A stretch of DNA of 13,495 bases, from the NCBI GenBank assembly GCA_964625175.1, contig CAZVAO010000069.1, positions 1 through 13,495 of the forward strand, written 5' to 3'. The stretch is from CAZVAO01 sp964625175 (GTDB lineage Bacteria; Bacillota; UBA994; PWPR01). The position numbers and the translations under genes were made by a program. The notes under the pieces are model-generated. The model worked only from the letters and a program-made list of their open reading frames with translations, searched no databases and was not told where the DNA came from. Positions within the stretch are counted from its first letter, which is position 1; every line of letters begins with the position of its first letter. This document shows positions 7,772-13,495 of the stretch, in pieces.

Positions 7772-7839
7772 TAATTACACTGATATCCCCTAAAAATTCT
7801 TGATTTTTATGGACTTACATTTGTATAATCCGAATGCAT

Positions 7840-8637
7840 CTATGTATTATAGTTTACAAATCGTTTTATTGAGCGTTGCACTTGACGAGTACTCACCCCT
7901 AATAATTCCCCTGCTTCATTAGCACTTAACCCAATCGTATTGACCAAAACCGCACTGACCTCCCAGAGTAACAGCCGCTTGTAGCGAAAGACTTTAGGTC
8001 CTGTGATTTGATGCTGCTCGTAAAACTTATTTAATACCTGGCGGCCCCTTGCCAAACGATATTCAAGTGATTCCTCTCTTCCTTCCAAATGATTGAACGC
8101 ATCACTTGCTAGATGAAAGCGAAGATAGTCATCAATACATCCACCAAAATACTTTAATAGTATACTTTTTTGATTCTCAGAAATCACAATTGAATTGTGT
8201 AAGTATTCTTTGTAACTGCTCCAATTATACTCTGCAACCGTCTCCACAACTCCCCCCTTAACGGGATTATTATGAACATAACGAACCGCAGACAAGAAAT
8301 ACACATCATCCTCAATCACTACACTCTTATAACGCTCGTTAAAGGTAGGGCCAATTCGATTTTGGGTCTTATTATAATAATTGGCGTACTTGATCCCAAT
8401 ACTTTTTAATGCTTCTGCTAATTCAGTAATATTTGCCTGCAACACAATGTGCACATGATTATCCATTAAGCACCATGCGACAATCTCTATCCTTTCGGCC
8501 TCTTTCTGCTCCACTAGGAGATCCAGATAGATTCGTTTATCCTTATCATGTAAGAAGATTGCCTCTCTATTCACTCCCCGCTGCATCACATGATAGTACT
8601 GAGTCGCGCTTTCTCTACGTGCTTCTCTTGGCAACAT
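7840..8637 (-). CDS. REP-associated tyrosine transposase-like protein (RAYT, HUH/Y1 family)
   Basis: Single-strand DNA endonuclease-type protein of 265 residues related to IS200/IS605 TnpA. The opening ATQYYHVMQRGVNREAIF (11-28) is typical of the family. The HUH metal motif is H61-V-H63 in MDNHVHIVLQ, followed by a region ending in FNERYKS (99-105). The Y1 nucleophile is probably Tyr120 in RYVHNNPVKGG (119-129), by comparison with other RAYTs. A C-terminal extension of about 100 residues ends in a helix-turn-helix (about 238-260, LSANEAGELLGVSTRQVQRS). The ATG at 8649 would leave almost no leader behind the promoter, so the ATG at 8637, preceded by GAGAGGTGAT, is chosen. There is no partner TnpB and no terminal IS structure, but REP-like repeats sit 56 bp upstream, as expected of a RAYT. 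The catalytic residues are intact. Confidence 0.85.
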   Translation of the reverse strand: MLPREARRESATQYYHVMQRGVNREAIFLHDKDKRIYLDLLVEQKEAERIEIVAWCLMDNHVHIVLQANITELAEALKSIGIKYANYYNKTQNRIGPTFNERYKSVVIEDDVYFLSAVRYVHNNPVKGGVVETVAEYNWSSYKEYLHNSIVISENQKSILLKYFGGCIDDYLRFHLASDAFNHLEGREESLEYRLARGRQVLNKFYEQHQITGPKVFRYKRLLLWEVSAVLVNTIGLSANEAGELLGVSTRQVQRSIKRFVNYNT

Positions 8638-8659
8638 ATCACCTCTCATTCCTCTTAAT

Positions 8660-8688
8660 ACAATACCTTATTTTCCATTATTTGTCAA
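8660..8688 (-). promoter_or_regulatory. Sigma-A-type promoter of the RAYT gene
   Basis: On the minus strand a consensus -35 TTGACA (8683-8688) is followed after exactly 17 bp by TATTGT (8660-8665, 4 of 6). Transcription would start near 8653, which supports the RAYT start at 8637 over 8649. The -35 box lies only four bases from the edge of the first REP-like repeat. Confidence 0.6.
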
Positions 8689-8692
8689 TTAA

Positions 8693-8723
8693 TGTCGCGA
8701 TGGGGACAGTCCCTCAGTAGACA
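8693..8723 (+). repeat. REP-like repeat, copy 1 (31 bp)
   Basis: This 31-bp unit begins TGTCGC, has a central palindrome GGGAC-A-GTCCC (8703-8713), continues CTCAG-type sequence and ends GACA, which is the reverse complement of its first four bases. It matches copy 2 at 26 of 31 positions, with the 15 central bases identical. Its place beside a RAYT gene and its small hairpin core fit a REP/BIME-type element. I infer that the RAYT recognises it. Confidence 0.8.
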
Positions 8724-8727
8724 TAAG

Positions 8728-8758
8728 TGTCGCAGTTGGGACAGTCCCTCAGAGGACA
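8728..8758 (+). repeat. REP-like repeat, copy 2 (31 bp)
   Basis: Direct tandem copy of the preceding unit, separated by 4 bp (TAAG). It has the same TGTCGC start, GGGAC-A-GTCCC core (8738-8748) and GACA end. The five differences fall in the flanks of the core. Two units in direct orientation with a short constant spacer would allow a RAYT-type enzyme to act on either or both. Just beyond it is the terminator of the kinase operon. Confidence 0.8.
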
Positions 8759-8764
8759 ATCTAT

Positions 8765-8797
8765 AAAAATAGCGCCCCGTTATTAAATACGGAGCGC
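8765..8797 (-). terminator. Intrinsic terminator of the S component-kinase operon
   Basis: On the minus strand GCGCTCCGT (8797-8789), an 8-nt loop and ACGGGGCGC (8780-8772) form a 9-bp GC-rich stem with one mismatch, followed by TATTTTTATAG. It lies 12 bases after the kinase stop codon. Confidence 0.85.
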
Positions 8798-8809
8798 AGT
8801 TATCCATTC

Positions 8810-9400
8810 TTATATGAGGCCATCATCTGTATCCAATACGAAGTCGGCTTTGGTCTCTGGATGTTCACCCAGAAAGTAGCGGTTCTCTAATGGAATCCAC
8901 TTTTCGATAAATTGTCCAAACATTGCTTCCCCAACGCGCTCTCTAATACGGTCAAGCTGAACTTGCTCACTACACCTTGTAAAGATTCTATAATCGTAAT
9001 ACTGGCTAAAGCCATGGCTAAATGCGTAAGATCCCTCAATAATTAATACCCGATCCAGTTTGACTTTAATCTCGCCTGTATAGTCCATAAATTGGCAATC
9101 AAACTTCCGATATGCGATTGCTCGAGCTGGGATACCACTGAGTACTTCTTCTAAAAACCGCTCATAATGAAAATTACCCGCCACTTCTGCTAAGCGTTCA
9201 TCTGTTCTCAGTTCAGTAGGAAGGAAGAAATCATCTACCTGTATAATCGCACAGCTAAACGCTACGCTGAGCATTTGTGCTAAAGTGGATTTCCCAGAAC
9301 CGCAATTTCCATCGATCCCAATCACAAACCAACGGTCCAGCTCAAACTCAGCAAGTCTTTGCTTAATATGAATTAATAATTCATCATACCTTGGTGCCAT
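8810..9400 (-). CDS. Uridine-kinase-like P-loop kinase
   Basis: Cytoplasmic small-molecule kinase of the uridine kinase/phosphoribulokinase/type I pantothenate kinase superfamily, 196 residues. Walker A is G28-IDGNCGSGKS (28-38). The following strand ends in QVDDFFL (54-60), which supplies the catalytic/metal acidic residues. YRKFDCQ (97-103) matches the substrate-side YR-x-D motif, VLIIEGSYAF (118-127) is the Walker B-like strand, and RIRERVG (151-157) is an arginine-rich lid. Its ATG lies inside the S component gene, overlapping it by 17 nt in another frame, with AGGA at proper distance. The tight overlap suggests that it phosphorylates what the S component imports. The substrate could be a nucleoside or a vitamin alcohol; the sequence does not say which, so calling it true uridine kinase is not justified. 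Confidence 0.85.
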   Translation of the reverse strand: MAPRYDELLIHIKQRLAEFELDRWFVIGIDGNCGSGKSTLAQMLSVAFSCAIIQVDDFFLPTELRTDERLAEVAGNFHYERFLEEVLSGIPARAIAYRKFDCQFMDYTGEIKVKLDRVLIIEGSYAFSHGFSQYYDYRIFTRCSEQVQLDRIRERVGEAMFGQFIEKWIPLENRYFLGEHPETKADFVLDTDDGLI

Positions 9401-9917
9401 TGCCGATTCCTGCCCTCTCTAGAGCGATTACGATTAAAGGTATGAGTATAATATGCAAAATAATTCCTGGCACCGCATTGATAAAGGCACCAGCAATGAA
9501 CATATTTAAGGTAAAGGGGAATTGTGCAATCATTGACATTGCAACACCCCAGACGATTCGACCGATTAACATAGAGCCAATCAGAGACACATAGACTCCG
9601 AATTTCTTACCCTTAAATTGTTTGTATAATAGCGCTGCAACCAGACCATACGCAGCCAATTCAAAACTCATTGCTAAGCCAAATGGCATGAGAGGCGGCA
9701 TTCCAAATAGAAAGAATCTTAGGATTGGCGCAATTAAACCTACAGCAAAGGCGTATGCTGGTGCGCACAAAAATCCACATAGTAGCACTGGAATATGCAT
9801 GGGAGACAGCATACTCCCGATCTGTGGAATCTGCCCCGTCAAGAAAGGCAATACCATGGCTAAGGCTAAACAGATCCCCGCAACCGACAAATTGTATACA
9901 CTTTTATTTCTATTCAT
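9384..9917 (-). CDS. ECF transporter S component (substrate-specific subunit)
   Basis: Integral membrane substrate-capture subunit of an energy-coupling-factor vitamin transporter, 177 residues and about six hydrophobic helices (about 10-30, 41-66, 78-97, 107-128, 138-150, 151-167). The segment SMLSPMHIPVLLCGFLCAP (35-53) is characteristic of one ECF S-component family, which includes pantothenate-type and related transporters. No EcfT or EcfA genes are in the window, so it would share an ECF module encoded elsewhere. The frame opens at a GTG (9941), but the ATG at 9917 directly follows AAAGGAG at ideal spacing and is chosen. It is the first gene of a two-gene operon with the overlapping kinase. 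Specificity is undetermined. Confidence 0.87.
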   Translation of the reverse strand: MNRNKSVYNLSVAGICLALAMVLPFLTGQIPQIGSMLSPMHIPVLLCGFLCAPAYAFAVGLIAPILRFFLFGMPPLMPFGLAMSFELAAYGLVAALLYKQFKGKKFGVYVSLIGSMLIGRIVWGVAMSMIAQFPFTLNMFIAGAFINAVPGIILHIILIPLIVIALERAGIGNGTKV

Positions 9918-9955
9918 TTTCTTCTCCTTTATCGTGTCCACTCTTGACTCTAAAA

Positions 9956-9964
9956 ACTATAACA
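9956..9964 (-). promoter_or_regulatory. Extended -10 promoter candidate of the S component-kinase operon
   Basis: On the minus strand TGT-TATAGT is an extended -10 (TGn plus 5 of 6 to TATAAT), giving a start near 9949 and a leader of about 32 nt. The best -35 at 17 bp is poor (TGAAAA). The short leader leaves no room for a vitamin riboswitch unless a second promoter lies further upstream. Confidence 0.5.
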
Positions 9965-10316
9965 TATAACCCACTGCGTTTTCAGGGAATTTCTCTTCTA
10001 AATCACCGATACACCGAGAATACTATCATACGATTCTTGAAGCGGTGTACGCATAATATTACCATACTTTTGGGCCTTTTCAATCTTTTATTTACGATCA
10101 CTACTAATGAATCAAGCATAAAAACCTTAAACCTGCTGAGTATTAGACATAGAAACATACGCATACTCCCACTCAATCAACAAAATGTATTTTGAAAATC
10201 CTGATATAGGAATCTAAACCGCTGAATACAAGTCATAAAAATATAACTGCGCATACTTTAATTTTTTTTAGCTATAGGTTATATTAATCATATATAAAGA
10301 ATATCGTTGATTGCCA
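9965..10316. other. 352-nt intergenic stretch with an inverted repeat and possible coding remnants
   Basis: This lies between the divergent S component and serine hydrolase genes. It contains an interrupted inverted repeat, TACACCG-AGAAT (10010-10021) against ATTCT (10033-10037) and CGGTGTA (10043-10049). On the minus strand an open frame of 53 codons runs from ATG 10164 to TGA 10003, rich in Lys, Arg and hydrophobic residues. It overlaps out of frame with another short frame that reads GDLEEKFPENAVGYML and stops near 9958. Neither resembles a family I know, and either could be the eroded end of a lost gene or chance. I see no tRNA or recognisable riboswitch. Confidence 0.35.
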
Positions 10317-10322
10317 TATAAT
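10317..10322 (+). promoter_or_regulatory. Promoter -10 box for the serine hydrolase gene
   Basis: A perfect TATAAT lies 28 bp before the ATG at 10351, placing the start site near 10329. No clear -35 is found 16-18 bp upstream (ATAAAG at 17). The region is very AT-rich, so this is moderately supported. Confidence 0.45.
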
Positions 10323-10350
10323 ACACCAAACATATTTGGAGGAAGCACTC

Positions 10351-11400
10351 ATGAATCGTTTTTTTTTAGACATTAGCAATTTTGATCAATTTGTAGCTAG
10401 CACCCACTTTTCTGGCGTGATAAATATCTCCTATCATGGGGCCTCCACCTTCCAAAAAGCCTACGGCTATGCTGATAGAGCGCGTCGTTATTGTAACAAA
10501 TGCAATACCAGATTTGGCATTGCATCTGGAACTAAGTTCTTGACCGCCCTGGGTATTGGAAAACTGATTGATTCTGGCGATCTTTCACTATCAACAAAAG
10601 CACTTGATATCATTCCGTATCACTTTCCAACGTATCATCAAAACATTACCATCGACCAACTCCTAAATCACACCTCAGGTATCCCAGATTACTATGATGA
10701 GGAGCTTGTTGCTAATTTCGATCAATTCCAAGTCGCCATCCCCTGGACTGAACTCGAAGAACCAATCCAGTATTTTGAGGTCTTTCCGCAAACCCCTATG
10801 AAATTTATGCCTGGTGCGCGATTTTCGTATTGTAATAGCGGTTACATCATGTTGGCCGCCATTATAGCACAGTTATCTGCTACCAAATATACTAAATTTA
10901 TAGAAAGGGAAATTTTCCTTAAGCAAGGAATGCTCGATTCAGGGTTCTACCCCCTTAATCATCTGCCAGCCAATACTGCGTTAGGGTATATCGACTCGAA
11001 CGACAATTGGCGGACCAATGTCTACGATCTCCCCATAGTTGGTGGAGGTGATGGGGGTGCATTCACCACTTTAACAGATCTTGACTTATTGTGGGATGCC
11101 TTCTTTGCCCGTGATGTCCTTTCAGCAGAGCTTACAGAACATATACTAAACAACCAGGTTTTGGTCAAAGAGAATCAATCTTATAGCTATGGAATGTGGA
11201 TTGATGAGTATAACGGGTATACAATTCGCAGTATGGAGGGTTGCGATGCTGGAGTTTCTTTTCAATCCGCCTCAATCTTAGATGACAGTTTACGCTACAC
11301 AGTCATCTCTAATACAACGAATGGCGTTTGGCCCATCACGAGGAAAATCAAAGAATTGCTCCTGAGTGAGCCCCCTAAACGCCCGAAGAACTATCAATGA
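10351..11400 (+). CDS. Serine hydrolase of the beta-lactamase/penicillin-binding-protein fold
   Basis: Class C beta-lactamase-like serine hydrolase or esterase, 349 residues. The nucleophile motif is S59-G-T-K62 in FGIASGTKFLTAL, the second motif is Y160-C-N162 in RFSYCNSGY, and LLNHTSGIPDY (105-115) and GGGDGGAFTTL (231-241) are typical of this family. The usual third motif (H/K-x-G) appears replaced by EGCDAG (296-301), as in many non-lactamase members. There is no signal peptide or transmembrane anchor, so it should be cytoplasmic, which argues against a role as an antibiotic-degrading beta-lactamase or cell-wall PBP. The frame opens at a TTG five codons earlier, inside the GGAGG ribosome binding site; the ATG eight bases after GGAGG is chosen. 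It is probably cotranscribed with the membrane protein 33 nt downstream. Substrate unknown. Confidence 0.85.
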   Translation: MNRFFLDISNFDQFVASTHFSGVINISYHGASTFQKAYGYADRARRYCNKCNTRFGIASGTKFLTALGIGKLIDSGDLSLSTKALDIIPYHFPTYHQNITIDQLLNHTSGIPDYYDEELVANFDQFQVAIPWTELEEPIQYFEVFPQTPMKFMPGARFSYCNSGYIMLAAIIAQLSATKYTKFIEREIFLKQGMLDSGFYPLNHLPANTALGYIDSNDNWRTNVYDLPIVGGGDGGAFTTLTDLDLLWDAFFARDVLSAELTEHILNNQVLVKENQSYSYGMWIDEYNGYTIRSMEGCDAGVSFQSASILDDSLRYTVISNTTNGVWPITRKIKELLLSEPPKRPKNYQ

Positions 11401-11433
11401 TCAATAAAACCATAAATAAAGAAAGGCCTACAA

Positions 11434-11805
11434 ATGAAAACGTTTAAGTTCTATTCAATATTTGCCCTTATCATTGGAATTAGTATGGTTGGCTTATGGC
11501 TAATGCTTCTCACTACTGGTCAAGTGCCTGAGTTGCAAACTGCCCCCTATGAAATCACCCTGCATTTGATTGCAGAGTTTTCAACGGCAATTTTGCTCAT
11601 CATTTCTGCTACGCTTCTTTTTATTGGCAACAAAAAAGGTCATGTTTTAATCAACATTGCTTATGGGATGCTCCTTTACACGTTAATAGTCAGCCCCGGA
11701 TATTATCTCGATTTAGGGGATCTGCCTATGGCACTAGTATTCGGAGGGATGTTTATCTTGACTATTGTGGCATTGTTGCAACACCACCGCTTGTCAGGAT
11801 TATAG
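11434..11805 (+). CDS. Small four-helix membrane protein of unknown function
   Basis: Hydrophobic protein of 123 residues with four predicted membrane helices (about 5-27, 42-64, 69-87, 99-116) and short loops. The extracellular-type segments LLTTGQVPELQT (25-36) and VSPGYYLDLGDLP (86-98) look like conserved family motifs, but I cannot attach a named function. The ATG at 11434 follows AAAGG about nine bases upstream, 33 nt after the serine hydrolase stop and with no terminator between them, so the two are likely one transcription unit. A strong terminator follows 110 nt downstream. It is not an S component or a known efflux SMR protein by visible motifs. Confidence 0.75.
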   Translation: MKTFKFYSIFALIIGISMVGLWLMLLTTGQVPELQTAPYEITLHLIAEFSTAILLIISATLLFIGNKKGHVLINIAYGMLLYTLIVSPGYYLDLGDLPMALVFGGMFILTIVALLQHHRLSGL

Positions 11806-11915
11806 CCCAAAAATCTGTAGGATTATACTGAAATCATTAAATAGATGATCGATCTCAACCACTAAACAACTTTATACCCACCTAGGCATTATCTATCTTA
11901 AACCGGGAAAACCAA

Positions 11916-11947
11916 ACCCGCCTCTTCCCAGCAGAGGCGGGTCTTTT
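11916..11947. terminator. Bidirectional intrinsic terminator between convergent units
   Basis: A perfect 10-bp stem, ACCCGCCTCT (11916-11925) and AGAGGCGGGT (11933-11942), encloses a 7-nt loop. On the plus strand it is followed by CTTTTAC, and on the minus strand by TTGGTTTTCC. It can therefore end both the serine hydrolase-membrane protein transcript and the histidine kinase transcript. Confidence 0.88.
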
Positions 11948-11996
11948 ACATAATCAAAAATCACTAATTGATACACTACCATATATCTGCACGTTG

Positions 11997-13460
11997 CTAC
12001 TCGTGATCACAGGGCAAGTTGACAATAAATCGCGTAAACTTCCCTTCTTCAGATTCTACAGTCATTTCTCCATGATGTTCTTTAACAATACCAAGGCTTA
12101 TATAAAGTCCCAAACCCGTTCCATCCGTTCTCCCTTTTGTTGTAAAAAACGGATCAAAGATTTTATCAATGGCATCCTTAGAAATTCCTAAACCAAAATC
12201 TTCAACGACCAATCTAATCCACTTTCGCCCATTTAAAACATAAGCCCTGCAAGTGAGATTAATCTTTTTATTTTCATTATACTTAGGGTATTTTTCATTG
12301 ATTGAGTCTCGCGCATTTGTAACTAAATTCATAATGACCTGCTGAATCTGTTGGCTTCTACACTTAATATGTGGCATATCTTCATCCATATCCAAGTTAA
12401 ATTCAATCTGGTCGCGTTTTAAAACAGTGTTAATCAGCGATAGTGTATTTGAAATGATCTCTTCAATTCTCGCATAACTATGCTCTTGTGATTTTTGCCG
12501 TGAAAAATCTAATAGATTCTTAACAATTTCAGATACCCGGTTTGTTTCATTAATAATTTGTTGGGCATAATCTTTGATGCTCGGATCCCCAATGTCTGCA
12601 TCTAAAATGATTTGACCATAGTTTAATATACCGTTAATGGGATTATTGATTTCATGGGCTACACCACTCGCTAATGTCCCGACGGATTCCAGCTTTTGTT
12701 GGTTTCTTAAGTGTAAGGCTAACCGCTCTTTTTCTATTTCCATGTTTTTCTGTTTCGTTATATCTAATGCCACAACTTGGACACCTGTAACTTTGCCTTC
12801 CTCGTCCATGACTCTGCTATATGTACTCGATAGCCACCGCGATCCCTGAGGTTCTTTTAGTAAGGATTCATAGGTTTGCGGTTCTTCCCTTGAAACCACA
12901 TCTCTAATCCGCTCCATAAATATTTCAGCATATTCATGCGAGTGAATCTCAAAGATTGATTTTCCAATATAGTCTGCGGGAACACCCGGCATATTTTTTA
13001 TCCCCTTATTATTAAAGGATATAACCTTGCCATCCAGGTCATAATAGCCCATCCCTAAACTTGAATGTTTAAATAAAGATCGGTATTGCGCTTCACTTTC
13101 TTTCAGTACCCGAGTTGCATGAAACTGCTCGGTTACATCTTCTGCAAAGCCTACATATCTTTTGCTACCGATGTTCAATGCACGAATCTTCAATAGCCTT
13201 TCATCACTATTTTTAGTCTTGAAACGGAACACAGCTTCACTGGAACTATTAGACTCTAGTTCTTTTAATTGACCCTCAAATGATTCTGTGTCTTCCGCGT
13301 TCAAAAGATCGCTGACATTCATCGTGACCAATTCTGCTGCTGTATACCCTGTAATTATACAGGCGGCCTTATTTACATCCAAATAATCGCCTTTTTCATC
13401 TATGATAACGACGCCGTATGGAACATTGTCAATGATTTCCTTGTAGATATGAGCATCCAT
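11997..13460 (-). CDS. Soluble PAS-PAS sensor histidine kinase
   Basis: Autophosphorylating signalling kinase of 487 residues with no membrane segment, so it senses a cytoplasmic cue. Two PAS domains lie at about 5-112 (NVPYGVVIIDEKGDYLDVN) and 122-236 (SSLGMGYYDLDGKVISFNN), each followed by a PAC-like strand ending in VTEQ or ITKQ. A short coiled linker leads to the HisKA domain, with phosphoacceptor His269 in GVAHEINNPING. The catalytic domain has the N box NLVTNARDS (378-386, N382), the G1 box DFGLG (421-425), DPFFTTKG (436-443) and the G2 box GTGLGL (447-452). There is no receiver domain and no response regulator beside it, although the upstream side is cut by the window edge. The ATG at 13460 follows GGAAGG at nine bases. 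No haem- or flavin-binding signature is evident to me. Confidence 0.92.
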   Translation of the reverse strand: MDAHIYKEIIDNVPYGVVIIDEKGDYLDVNKAACIITGYTAAELVTMNVSDLLNAEDTESFEGQLKELESNSSSEAVFRFKTKNSDERLLKIRALNIGSKRYVGFAEDVTEQFHATRVLKESEAQYRSLFKHSSLGMGYYDLDGKVISFNNKGIKNMPGVPADYIGKSIFEIHSHEYAEIFMERIRDVVSREEPQTYESLLKEPQGSRWLSSTYSRVMDEEGKVTGVQVVALDITKQKNMEIEKERLALHLRNQQKLESVGTLASGVAHEINNPINGILNYGQIILDADIGDPSIKDYAQQIINETNRVSEIVKNLLDFSRQKSQEHSYARIEEIISNTLSLINTVLKRDQIEFNLDMDEDMPHIKCRSQQIQQVIMNLVTNARDSINEKYPKYNENKKINLTCRAYVLNGRKWIRLVVEDFGLGISKDAIDKIFDPFFTTKGRTDGTGLGLYISLGIVKEHHGEMTVESEEGKFTRFIVNLPCDHE

Positions 13461-13495
13461 AGTGAGGATCCTTCCTTAAACCGAATTTTAGTGTC

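Noticed and set aside
7791..7809. Hairpin TAAAAAT/ATTTTTA after the acetyltransferase gene as a terminator
   Set aside because: A seven-pair stem made only of A-T pairs with no clean U-run is too weak to call; read-through into the RAYT 3' end is possible.
8693..8758. Tandem 31-bp repeats as a minimal CRISPR array
   Set aside because: The spacer is only 4 bp, the repeat has a strong internal palindrome, no cas genes are present and a RAYT gene adjoins it. A REP-type element explains it better.
7840..8758. A complete IS200/IS605 insertion sequence
   Set aside because: No TnpB, no left-end/right-end pair flanking the gene on both sides and no target duplication. The protein is RAYT-like, with repeats on one side only.
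9918..10050. Vitamin riboswitch (TPP, FMN, cobalamin or similar) before the S component gene
   Set aside because: I looked for the conserved cores of these classes and found none, and the likely leader is only about 32 nt.
9725..10195. 156-codon plus-strand open frame opposite the S component gene
   Set aside because: Its first two thirds are antisense to a well-supported membrane protein gene, the composition is not protein-like, and it has no ribosome binding site. It is a shadow frame.
10351..11400. Antibiotic-resistance class C beta-lactamase
   Set aside because: There is no export signal and the third catalytic motif deviates, so a general serine hydrolase is the safer call.

Overview
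The window reads as chromosomal DNA of a low-to-moderate GC Gram-positive bacterium (Bacillota, most likely Clostridia or a relative). This is inferred from strong AGGAGG-type ribosome binding sites, sigma-A-like promoters, a lipoprotein-anchored peptide-binding protein, an ECF-type vitamin transporter S component and an MurR/RpiR-family regulator. No genus can be named from the sequence alone. There are no rRNA or tRNA genes, no CRISPR array and no phage genes.

Left half (57-6986, all on the minus strand): one seven-gene operon, in transcription order an RpiR-type regulator, a metallo-beta-lactamase-fold hydrolase, a family-5 substrate-binding lipoprotein, two permeases and two ATPases of the Dpp/Opp class. 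Gaps are short or the genes overlap. The exception is a 94-nt gap between binding protein and first permease, which holds a perfect 11-bp hairpin. The likely promoter is an extended -10 just upstream of the regulator, next to palindromes that could be its operators. A sugar-phosphate-sensing type of regulator plus a private hydrolase suggests that the imported ligand is not a plain nutritional peptide; it may carry an amino sugar or another phosphorylated sugar. This is inference.

Middle (7020-8800): a GNAT acetyltransferase on the plus strand and a REP-associated tyrosine transposase-like protein (RAYT, HUH/Y1 class) on the minus strand. Two tandem 31-bp REP-like repeats, each with a GGGAC-A-GTCCC core, lie just upstream of the RAYT gene. 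Degenerate pieces of the same repeat lie upstream of the acetyltransferase, where one piece supplies its -35 box.

Right of that (8765-9964, minus strand): a two-gene operon of an ECF transporter S component and an overlapping uridine-kinase-like P-loop kinase, ending in a clear intrinsic terminator. It looks like an uptake-and-phosphorylate (metabolic trapping) pair. The adjacent 350-nt stretch (9965-10316) has no convincing gene but contains an inverted repeat and possible coding remnants.

Right end: a plus-strand pair of a cytoplasmic serine hydrolase of the beta-lactamase/PBP fold and a small four-helix membrane protein. It converges through a bidirectional terminator on a minus-strand soluble histidine kinase with two PAS domains.

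Most of the window is made of recognisable families. The least ordinary parts are the RAYT/REP cluster with its apparent promoter co-option, the regulator-hydrolase-transporter operon, and the S component-kinase pair.
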